Notes: a model not told the origin generated them from the sequence alone. A stretch of 6,450 bases of DNA from Chloroflexota bacterium (GCA_016191895.1 JACPVD010000019.1:1-6450); one strand, 5' to 3'. Positions 1-5,119 are shown, counted from the first letter of the stretch. Program-made: numbers and translations.

Positions 1-393
1 GGTTTCTTCCATGACAACGACGCGGGCGTAATTCCTTAATTTCCAATGCAGGATTCCCTTGCCCACGTCAATGGCATAGACTTTCGCCGCGCCGCGTTGA
101 AGCAGGCAGTCGGTGAATCCGCCGGTGGAGGCGCCCACATCCGCGCACACGAAACCCTTTACATCGATTGCAAACGCTTCCAGCGCCGCATCCAGTTTTT
201 CGCCGCCGCGAGAGACAAAGCGCGGGCCGGAATCCACCGTCAGCGCCGACTTTGGATCGATCGCAGTGGCAGGCTTCAGCGCGACCTGATCGTTCACCCG
301 CACCTGTCCCGCCATCACCAGAGCGTGCGCTTTGGCCCTCGAGTCGGCCAATCCGCGCTCCACGAGTAAAACATCCAAACGAACTTTCAGCAT
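1..393 (-). CDS. tlyA: TlyA family rRNA (cytidine-2'-O)-methyltransferase, N-terminal part
   Basis: This is the first 131 residues of a minus-strand gene that runs off the left edge. The family transfers a methyl group from SAM to a ribose 2'-O of rRNA (in mycobacteria, sites in 16S and 23S rRNA, affecting capreomycin sensitivity); older annotations call it hemolysin A. Residues about 4-50 form an S4 RNA-binding domain (RLDVLLVERGLADSRAKAHA, then VMAGQVRVN). The TlyA linker motif FVSRGGEKLDAAL is at 59-71. The SAM-binding motif DVGASTGGFTDCLL is at 85-98 and VYAIDVGKG at 105-113, followed by HWKLR and VVMEET, all typical of TlyA. The ATG at 391-393 is chosen because the S4 domain begins at once after it and an extended -10 element lies 6 bases upstream; there is no Shine-Dalgarno. 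Full-length TlyA is about 250-270 residues, so roughly half is visible. The reading is intact so far. Identification of the family is firm; which rRNA base is modified cannot be read from sequence. Confidence 0.93.
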   Translation of the reverse strand, partial: MLKVRLDVLLVERGLADSRAKAHALVMAGQVRVNDQVALKPATAIDPKSALTVDSGPRFVSRGGEKLDAALEAFAIDVKGFVCADVGASTGGFTDCLLQRGAAKVYAIDVGKGILHWKLRNYARVVVMEET

Positions 394-399
394 GAAAAT

Positions 400-408
400 A
401 TTGTATCA
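400..408 (-). promoter_or_regulatory. Extended -10 promoter of tlyA, apparently leaderless
   Basis: On the minus strand this reads TGATACAAT, a TGN-extended -10 with five of six consensus positions. The -7 base is at 400, so the predicted transcription start falls at 393, the A of the ATG. No convincing -35 is seen at the normal distance, as expected for an extended -10 promoter. No Shine-Dalgarno precedes the start codon, which agrees with a leaderless message. Confidence 0.5.
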
Positions 409-410
409 GG

Positions 411-416
411 TAAAAT
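411..416 (+). promoter_or_regulatory. Putative -10 element for the UbiA/mevalonate kinase operon
   Basis: TAAAAT lies 7 bases before the ATG at 424. With standard spacing the start site would be about 423, giving a message with a leader of about one base. No good -35 is visible at 16-18 bp. It sits back to back with the tlyA -10 element, only two bases apart, so the two promoters could not be occupied by RNA polymerase at the same time. TATTGT at 399-404 is a weaker alternative with a 13-base leader. No Shine-Dalgarno is present. Confidence 0.4.
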
Positions 417-423
417 ATCCCTC

Positions 424-1293
424 ATGCTAACCGCCTTATTCAAAACCATGCGCCCGCGTCAGTGGGCCAAAAACATCTTCATCTTCGCCGCGCTGGTCTT
501 CGACAAACAACTTCTTAACGCCGATGCGTTTCTGCGCACGCTGGCAGGCTTTGCGTTGTTTTGTTTTATTTCATCCACCGTGTACATCTTCAACGACCTG
601 GCCGATGTGGAAGCCGACCGCCAGCACCCGGAAAAGAAAAACCGTCCCATCGCTTCGGGCAAACTTCCCGTAAACGCCGCATGGATCGCGGGGATTGTAT
701 TGGTCATCGCCACATTGGGCGCGGCGTATTTTCTCGCGCCGGGGTTTGAAGCGGTATTGATCATCTATTTTCTCCTGAACATCGCCTATTCGAAATGGCT
801 CAAGCACATCGCCATTGTGGACGTGCTCATCATCGCGGCGGGATTTGTATTGCGCGTGCATGCCGGTGTGACGCTCATTCAAGTGGAACGATTCTCGCCC
901 TGGCTGTATGTGGTCATGACATTGCTTTCGCTTTTCCTCGGTTTCGGCAAACGCCGCGCCGAACTTGCATTGCTCGCGCAGGGCGCGGGTTCGCATCGCA
1001 AAGTATTCGAAGGCTACACCCTCCCGCTCCTCGATCAATACATCCTGATCGTCTCCGGCACAACCATCGTCGCGTATTCGCTGTACACATTCTCCGCGCC
1101 CAACGTCCCTGAGAATCACAGCATGATGCTCACCATTCCATTTGTGGTGTACACCATCTTCCGCTATTTATATCTCATCGAAGTCAAACATGCGGGCGGA
1201 GCGCCGGAGGAAATTTTATTATCCGACCGGCCGTTTCAGGTCGCGATGGCGCTTTGGGGCATTACCGTGCTCGCCATCTTTTATCTCTCGTGA
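424..1293 (+). CDS. UbiA-family polyprenyl (decaprenyl)-phosphate phosphoribosyltransferase
   Basis: A 289-residue integral membrane protein of the UbiA superfamily. The closest recognisable subfamily is decaprenyl-phosphate 5-phosphoribosyltransferase (DPPR synthase, like mycobacterial Rv3806c), which joins PRPP to a polyprenyl phosphate on the cytoplasmic face of the membrane. Visible evidence: the N-terminal motif MRPRQWAKNIFIF (9-21); the Asp-rich motif N57-D58-LAD61-VEAD65, followed by RQHPEKKNRPIASG (66-79); the motif DVLIIAAGFVLRVHAG, typical of this subfamily; and FGKRRAEL in place of the second Asp motif of true prenyltransferases. About eight or nine hydrophobic segments cover the rest. 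Length is normal for the family. Its stop codon overlaps the start of the mevalonate kinase, so the two are almost certainly co-transcribed; the shared theme is isoprenoid carriers. What glycan the product would serve is unknown, since arabinogalactan is not expected here. Another UbiA prenyl acceptor is possible but less likely. Confidence 0.85.
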   Translation: MLTALFKTMRPRQWAKNIFIFAALVFDKQLLNADAFLRTLAGFALFCFISSTVYIFNDLADVEADRQHPEKKNRPIASGKLPVNAAWIAGIVLVIATLGAAYFLAPGFEAVLIIYFLLNIAYSKWLKHIAIVDVLIIAAGFVLRVHAGVTLIQVERFSPWLYVVMTLLSLFLGFGKRRAELALLAQGAGSHRKVFEGYTLPLLDQYILIVSGTTIVAYSLYTFSAPNVPENHSMMLTIPFVVYTIFRYLYLIEVKHAGGAPEEILLSDRPFQVAMALWGITVLAIFYLS

Positions 1294-2237
1294 AATCGTC
1301 CGCGCCCGGCAAGATCATTCTCTTTGGCGAGCATGCGGTGGTCTATGGCCGCCCCGCGCTCGCAGTTCCCGTCACACAGGTGCATGTGGATGTCGAAGTT
1401 TTGGATTCGCCCCGCAAAGGGATTTGGATCCACGCCCCGATCATCGACCTGCACGCCGAGCTTAACTCGCTTCCCCCCGACCATGCAATTGCTTCGGTTA
1501 TTCTGAAAATTTTACCCTCACCCCTGCGCCCCTCTCCCTCAGGGAGAGGGGATGGGGGTGAGGGCGGACTGGATATTCACATCACCTCCACCATCCCCGT
1601 CGCCGCGGGGCTCGGTTCCGGCGCGGCGGTTTCCATTGCCTTAATTCGGGCTCTTTCTTCTTTCCTCTTTCTTGATATCTCCGACGACCAGGTCAACTCC
1701 CTCGCCTACGAAATCGAAAAAATCCATCACGGCACGCCATCTGGAATCGACAACACCGTCATCACTTACGCAAAGCCCGTCTACTTCATTAAAGACAAGC
1801 CTATCGAAACCTTCAGGGCCGCCAAACCGTTCACCATTGTCATCGGCGATACTGGCATTCCCGCATTGACGAAGGAATCGGTGGGCGATGTCCGCCGCCT
1901 GTGGACAAAGGATAAACTCAAATTCGAGTCGATCTTCGATGAGATCGCTCAGATCGCCATCGTGGCGCGTCGTTCCATCGAACGTGGCAATCCGCAACTG
2001 CTCGGCGAGTTGATGAACCAGAATCATTCGCTGTTACAGGAGATGACCGTCTCCTCCCCCGAATTGGACAAACTCGTTCAAGCCGCCCGCGATGCCGGCG
2101 CGCCCGGCGCGAAATTAAGTGGAGGCGGACGCGGGGGGAACATGATCGCTCTCGCCGATCAGGCCACAGCCGAGTCGGTGGCGCGGGCGTTGATGTCTGC
2201 CGGGGCAAAGAATACGATCATCACCGAAGTCGCATAA
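1290..2237 (+). CDS. mvk: Mevalonate kinase (GHMP family)
   Basis: A 315-residue cytosolic kinase that phosphorylates mevalonate with ATP in the mevalonate route to isoprenoids. GHMP motifs are in order: PGKIILFGEHAVVYG (6-20, substrate-side lysine K8); the ATP loop IPVAAGLGSGAA (102-113); EKIHHGTPSGIDN (143-155), where E143 and D154 align with the Mg-binding Glu and catalytic Asp of animal mevalonate kinase; and the C-terminal motif GAKLSGGGRGGNM (273-285). In animal enzymes the loop reads GLGSSAA and the second serine helps bind Mg; here it is glycine (G111), which may be a lineage variant. Residues 76-93 (PSPLRPSPSGRGDGGEGG) are encoded by an inserted palindromic repeat just before the strand leading to the ATP loop. 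The GTG start at 1290 overlaps the upstream TGA as GTGA, which suggests translational coupling; it places the conserved PGK motif at the usual distance, and no Shine-Dalgarno is seen. A TTG at 1254 would add 12 unconserved residues. Phosphomevalonate kinase is less likely given the HGTPSGID motif. Confidence 0.9.
   Translation: MKSSAPGKIILFGEHAVVYGRPALAVPVTQVHVDVEVLDSPRKGIWIHAPIIDLHAELNSLPPDHAIASVILKILPSPLRPSPSGRGDGGEGGLDIHITSTIPVAAGLGSGAAVSIALIRALSSFLFLDISDDQVNSLAYEIEKIHHGTPSGIDNTVITYAKPVYFIKDKPIETFRAAKPFTIVIGDTGIPALTKESVGDVRRLWTKDKLKFESIFDEIAQIAIVARRSIERGNPQLLGELMNQNHSLLQEMTVSSPELDKLVQAARDAGAPGAKLSGGGRGGNMIALADQATAESVARALMSAGAKNTIITEVA
1515..1564. repeat. 50-bp palindromic repeat inserted in frame in mvk
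   Basis: A nearly perfect inverted repeat. The outer arms are CCCTCACCCC (1515-1524) and GGGGTGAGGG (1555-1564). The inner arms are CCCCTCTCCCT (1529-1539) and AGGGAGAGGGG (1541-1551), separated by one base; a short asymmetric internal loop lies between inner and outer stems (4 bases left, 3 right). The element starts exactly on a codon boundary and is open in the kinase frame, coding for a Pro/Ser/Gly/Arg-rich loop. Its shape and sequence match the G/C-rich REP- or MITE-like palindromes found in many copies in various bacterial genomes; other copies in this genome cannot be checked from the window. Confidence 0.85.
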
Positions 2238-2248
2238 TGCGCAGCGGA

Positions 2249-2262
2249 TGTTTGTACAAACA
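2249..2262. promoter_or_regulatory. Perfect 14-bp palindrome, possible operator
   Basis: TGTTTGTACAAACA is its own reverse complement. It lies 11 bases after the mevalonate kinase stop and immediately before the hairpin repeat arm. It could be a dimeric repressor site, but the other end of the repeat carries a related T/A-rich flank, so it may be only the outer edge of the repeat. No regulator can be named. Confidence 0.3.
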
Positions 2263-2263
2263 C

Positions 2264-2319
2264 CGTCCCGAAGGGTTTTCTCCCAACAAATAGGATGCTT
2301 GATCGCAACCTTCGGGACG
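2264..2319 (-). repeat. Dispersed hairpin repeat, copy A
   Basis: The outer arms CGTCCCGAAGG (2264-2274) and CCTTCGGGACG (2309-2319) are perfect 11-bp inverted repeats around a 34-base interior. Read on the minus strand it begins with the same 15 bases (CGTCCCGAAGGTTGC) as copy B at 3046-3060, and the two interiors share a degenerate ending before the closing arm. It fills most of the 98-bp gap between mvk and the CPBP gene. It could fold in RNA and act as a weak terminator or a stability element, but no T-run directly follows it. The two copies therefore lie in opposite orientation on either side of the CPBP gene. Confidence 0.75.
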
Positions 2320-2335
2320 TTTTGACAAAAACAAC

Positions 2336-2950
2336 ATGAACAAACAATGGCTCGCTCCCATCCCGCCCTACCTTGCCGTGTGGATGGGATTATTTTTATT
2401 AAACAGCGCATGGGGGGCATTGATCGGGTTTCACATTGCCATCCTGCTTGTCATTGCATTCATACGCCCAAAGCCTTTTATCACTATCCTCTTCAAAAGC
2501 AAATCGTCAACATGGATTTTTGCCAGCGTTCTCTTTTGCAGTCCCAGCGGACTTGGCCTTTATTTTCTTTGGAATAGTTTCGGCATTGCAAATGACCTGC
2601 CCGCACAACTTCATTCGATGGAGTTGAATTCTTCGTCGTGGCCGTACTTCATCGCCTACTTTGCGCTCGTCAATCCATTGATCGAGGAATACTTCTGGCG
2701 CGGCGTTCTTGGAAACACAACAAAGAAGCTTCGTATCGGCGATGTGATATATGCCGGCTATCACGCGCTGGTTCTCTATGGCAGGGTTCATCCATTATCC
2801 ATTTTGTTTGCGATGGCAGTCCTTACATTTGCAGGCTGGCTGTGGAGGCAAATGGCGCGTGAAGACGACGGCCTGCTTGCGCCGTCGCTCGGCCACATGG
2901 CCGCGGACTTTACGATTCTCCTTACCGTTTATCGAATGGCAGGTTCGTGA
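2336..2950 (+). CDS. CPBP family intramembrane metalloprotease-like protein
   Basis: A 204-residue membrane protein of the CPBP/Abi family (related to eukaryotic Rce1, the CAAX prenyl protease). Hydrophobic segments are visible at about 11-43, 58-80, 103-116, 135-148, 152-170 and 186-198. The three family motifs are present: NPLIEEYFWRG with E117, E118 and R122; GYHALVLYG with H143; and LGHMAADFT with H187 and D191. The putative metal ligands of the family (Glu, His, His) are thus all kept, so an active protease is possible. Bacterial members mostly have unknown substrates; some work in bacteriocin self-immunity or protein maturation. The ATG at 2336 is followed at once by the first hydrophobic segment, but has no Shine-Dalgarno and no clear own promoter, so it may be read through from mvk across hairpin copy A. 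Family call is firm; the role is open. Confidence 0.82.
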   Translation: MNKQWLAPIPPYLAVWMGLFLLNSAWGALIGFHIAILLVIAFIRPKPFITILFKSKSSTWIFASVLFCSPSGLGLYFLWNSFGIANDLPAQLHSMELNSSSWPYFIAYFALVNPLIEEYFWRGVLGNTTKKLRIGDVIYAGYHALVLYGRVHPLSILFAMAVLTFAGWLWRQMAREDDGLLAPSLGHMAADFTILLTVYRMAGS

Positions 2951-3000
2951 ACATTTTCATGCCAATCATTCAGGTCGCGTCGTTGTTGGTTCTGCGCCTT

Positions 3001-3023
3001 CCCCTTGCGCCAAATTAAAGGGG
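3001..3023 (+). terminator. Weak hairpin after the CPBP gene, possible terminator
   Basis: CCCCTT (3001-3006) pairs with AAGGGG (3018-3023) around an 11-base loop. It is followed by CGCG and then the T-rich GTTTCATTTC, not a clean T-run. It lies about 50 bases after the CPBP stop and before hairpin copy B. It may end transcription of the upstream genes, alone or together with copy B. The short stem makes this tentative. Confidence 0.25.
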
Positions 3024-3037
3024 CGCGTTTCATTTCA

Positions 3038-3114
3038 GTTGAAACCGTCCCGAAGGTTGCCGTAAAAGCGGCAATCTTTCCTGGAAAAACCTTCGGGGCG
3101 TTCTTCCTTTCAAC
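3038..3114 (+). repeat. Dispersed hairpin repeat, copy B
   Basis: A nested inverted repeat. Flanking arms are GTTGAAA (3038-3044) and TTTCAAC (3108-3114). Main arms are CGTCCCGAAGG (3046-3056) and CCTTCGGGGCG (3090-3100), with one G/A difference that still allows a G-U pair. Inside them is a further hairpin, TTGCCG (3057-3062) with CGGCAA (3069-3074). Its first 15 core bases equal those of copy A on the opposite strand. It lies in the 222-bp gap before the kinase gene and just upstream of that gene's promoter, so it may insulate the kinase from upstream transcription. Confidence 0.75.
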
Positions 3115-3134
3115 TCATTTGAAACACAATCAAA

Positions 3135-3162
3135 TTAAAACGACAACTGCCGGGTGTATAAT
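3135..3162 (+). promoter_or_regulatory. Promoter of the kinase/LuxR fusion gene
   Basis: A perfect TATAAT is at 3157-3162, with TTAAAA at 3135-3140 as a four-of-six -35 at a 16-bp spacing. The predicted start is about 3169, only four bases before the ATG at 3173. No Shine-Dalgarno is present, so the message would be effectively leaderless. This site is the main reason to place the start at 3173. Confidence 0.6.
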
Positions 3163-3172
3163 CGATTCGACG

Positions 3173-4996
3173 ATGGTAACTTCCGCCAGCCCCCCGCCTG
3201 TAATTCATCAGCGTTACCAGCTGGTAACGTGGCTGGGCGAGGGCGGCATGGGGGTGGTGTACAAGGCGCATGACCTCATCCTCGATCGCGATGTGGCGGT
3301 GAAATTCCTGTCGCCGAAATTCTTTTCGGGCGCGGATGCGGCGGCGCGCTTCATGCGCGAGGCGCGTTTGGTGGCGCGTCTTTCGCACCCGAATATCATG
3401 TCCATTTTCGATGTGGGGGAGGATCAGGGCTGGCAATATCTCATCTTTGAATATATCCCCGGCAGTGACTTGCACACGCTGATGAATAATCGCTCCACAC
3501 CCTGGACGGTTGCGGAGGCGTTGCCGATTCTCAAGTCGGCGCTGGAGGCGTTGGCGTATGCGCACGGGCAGGGGGTGATTCACCGCGACATCAAGCCGGA
3601 GAACATCATGCTCACGCCGCAGGGTCAGGTGAAGGTGACAGATTTTGGCCTTGCTTTCGCAAATGAGGAAGTGCGCCTGACACGGGACGAAGGCCTCGTC
3701 GGCACGATTCTGTACATGTCGCCGGAGATGATTCGAGGCCGCGAGATCGACGCGCGCGCCGACCTGTATTCGCTTGGCGCGGTGTTGTACGAATTACTGG
3801 CGGGCGAGCCGCCGTTTGCGGGAGAACAGATTGCACAGATTATTTCAAAAGTGATTCATACCGAGCCCGTGCCGCTGAATGTGCGGCGGACGGATATTCC
3901 CTCCGCGCTCGACAGCGCAATCACGCGTTTATTGATGAAGGAACCGGAACAGCGTCATTCCTCCGCGCAGGAGGCTTTGAGCGCATTGACCGGGAAGGCA
4001 GGTGATGAAATGACAGACTCCGACCCCGATGTTTTGCCGCACAAATCAGATTCGTCCTCGCTGGTCAAAAGCATCGTGCGGGCTTCGTTATCTTCGATGG
4101 AGCGCCCGGAAACCATCGAATTGCCGGCCGACGAAGAATCCTCCGCGTTGCCTGAAGACCCAAAAGAGCAACAGACTTTATTGCTCTATGCCTCCACCGA
4201 GGATGTGATTGCCGCGATCGAAAGCGAGCGGCGGCGCATGGCCGGTATATTGAAGAGCGATGTAATCGACCCGTTGAATCTTTTGCTTTCACAAGCCGGC
4301 ACGTATGAAAAAACACTCGGCGCAAATCAAATGGCGAAAATGGCGGTGTCGGTGCTTTCGACTCTGGCGCGGCAGGTATTGCAACAAGTCCGCGATCTGG
4401 ATGAGAACCTGCAGCCGATGGCGCTGGAATCGATGGGACTTGAAACCGCGCTCGAAAACCTGGCCGGCCAGGTTCGCCGCACGCGCGGCCTGCAAATCGA
4501 CCTGGAACTGGTTCGCCTGCCGGAGCGGCTTTCTCCGCGAATGGAATTGGCGCTCTTCCGCCTGTGCCAGAATTACTTCGACGCCATTCAGACCATCGGC
4601 GCGAGCCGTGTGAACATCCGCTTGAAACGGCAGGATGAAACGGTGGAGTTTGAACTCGTCAACGATGCGCATACCGTGTTGGAGGATCGCCCGCTGGCCG
4701 CGGCCCGGGAGTGGATCGAACAACTGGGTTGTGGCTGGCAGGCCGAGGCGGGGCGGAATCGCATCTTAATCCGCTTTGAGTTGATGAAGCAAATCGAGTT
4801 GACTCCGCGCGAATTGGATGTCATCCGACTCGTCGCTGAGGGCTTGAGCAACAAGGAGATCGGGCTGACGCTATCCATCAGCCCACGCACGGTGAATTTT
4901 CATCTCGATAATTTATTTGCGAAACTGGGCGTGAGGTCGCGCACCGAAGCGGCCATCTTCGCCATGCGGCAGGGCTGGATCGAGAGAAAATTGTAA
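3173..4996 (+). CDS. Ser/Thr protein kinase - pseudo-histidine kinase - LuxR DNA-binding fusion protein
   Basis: A 607-residue protein with no membrane segment or signal peptide, so probably cytosolic. Residues about 15-272 are a Hanks-type Ser/Thr kinase with all key residues: Gly loop GEGGMG (22-27), K44, E63, HRD with D139, N144, DFG 157-159, T178 and SPE 183-185. A Ser/Asp/Glu-rich linker covers 275-340. Residues about 343-537 resemble a NarX-type HisKA_3 plus HATPase core: ESERRRMAGIL (350-360), RDLDENLQPMALESMGLETA (407-426), and LALFRLCQNYFDAI (459-472). However, the position of the usual LHD histidine reads LKSD, the N-box Asn of QEALTN-like motifs is missing, and no Gly-rich ATP lid is visible. 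Residues about 543-601 are a LuxR/GerE helix-turn-helix (LTPRELDVIRLVAEGLSNKE, then SPRTVNFHLDNLFAKLGV). The likely role is a transcription factor whose DNA binding or dimerisation is set by its own or a partner's Ser/Thr phosphorylation. The ATG is chosen for the promoter at 3157 and because upstream in-frame codons translate the hairpin repeat. Targets are unknown; the neighbouring CpaF-like gene is a candidate only by position. Confidence 0.88.
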   Translation: MVTSASPPPVIHQRYQLVTWLGEGGMGVVYKAHDLILDRDVAVKFLSPKFFSGADAAARFMREARLVARLSHPNIMSIFDVGEDQGWQYLIFEYIPGSDLHTLMNNRSTPWTVAEALPILKSALEALAYAHGQGVIHRDIKPENIMLTPQGQVKVTDFGLAFANEEVRLTRDEGLVGTILYMSPEMIRGREIDARADLYSLGAVLYELLAGEPPFAGEQIAQIISKVIHTEPVPLNVRRTDIPSALDSAITRLLMKEPEQRHSSAQEALSALTGKAGDEMTDSDPDVLPHKSDSSSLVKSIVRASLSSMERPETIELPADEESSALPEDPKEQQTLLLYASTEDVIAAIESERRRMAGILKSDVIDPLNLLLSQAGTYEKTLGANQMAKMAVSVLSTLARQVLQQVRDLDENLQPMALESMGLETALENLAGQVRRTRGLQIDLELVRLPERLSPRMELALFRLCQNYFDAIQTIGASRVNIRLKRQDETVEFELVNDAHTVLEDRPLAAAREWIEQLGCGWQAEAGRNRILIRFELMKQIELTPRELDVIRLVAEGLSNKEIGLTLSISPRTVNFHLDNLFAKLGVRSRTEAAIFAMRQGWIERKL

Positions 4997-5068
4997 CGAT
5001 TGCTCAAGCCGCCGGGAGCATATGAACCCTGTACGAATTAACAGGATGAAAACCGGTCATTCGGACGT

Positions 5069-5096
5069 TTGATTGAAGAGGTATGCCGCGTAGAAT
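5069..5096 (+). promoter_or_regulatory. Promoter of the CpaF-like gene
   Basis: TTGATT at 5069-5074 and TAGAAT at 5091-5096 are separated by 16 bp, each close to the sigma-70 consensus. The predicted start is about 5103, giving a leader of about 17 bases that includes a Shine-Dalgarno. A small inverted repeat just upstream (CCTGT 5028-5032 with ACAGG 5041-5045) could be a regulator site, but is too short to claim. Confidence 0.5.
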
Positions 5097-5106
5097 GGGC
5101 TCATAC

Positions 5107-5114
5107 AAAGGAGA
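5107..5114 (+). promoter_or_regulatory. Ribosome binding site of the CpaF-like gene
   Basis: AAAGGAGA stands five bases before the ATG at 5120. It fixes that start over the in-frame TTG at 5069. It is the only clear Shine-Dalgarno among the gene starts in this window. Confidence 0.75.
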
Positions 5115-5119
5115 CCGAC

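Noticed and set aside
46..369. Plus-strand open frame in the first 400 bases
   Set aside because: It is the shadow of tlyA, whose minus-strand translation shows clear S4 and SAM-binding motifs.
571..1119. 182-codon minus-strand open frame inside the UbiA gene
   Set aside because: Its product is charged, low in recognisable motifs, and wholly antisense to a conserved membrane protein gene.
1254..1289. Mevalonate kinase start at TTG 1254
   Set aside because: It would add 12 residues overlapping the UbiA C-terminus before the conserved SAPGKIILFGEH block; the GTG at 1290 in a GTGA stop-start overlap fits the family better.
1515..1564. Transcription terminator inside mvk
   Set aside because: The hairpin is strong, but no T-run follows on either strand and the reading frame continues intact through it with all later GHMP motifs.
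2322..2327. Perfect TTGACA as a -35 box for the CPBP gene
   Set aside because: No -10 element is found 16-18 bases downstream (that stretch is already inside the coding region), so it is probably chance.
3005..3172. N-terminal extension of the kinase starting at TTG 3005
   Set aside because: It translates the hairpin repeat and the promoter region; TATAAT at 3157-3162 and the kinase domain beginning about 14 residues after the ATG at 3173 favour the shorter start.
5001..5020. Hairpin TGCTC/GAGCA after the kinase/LuxR gene as a terminator
   Set aside because: The stem is only 5 bp with a 10-base loop and no T-run follows.
5069..5119. CpaF-like protein start at TTG 5069
   Set aside because: The extra 17 residues cover the likely promoter and the ribosome binding site; ATG 5120 has AAAGGAGA at ideal spacing.
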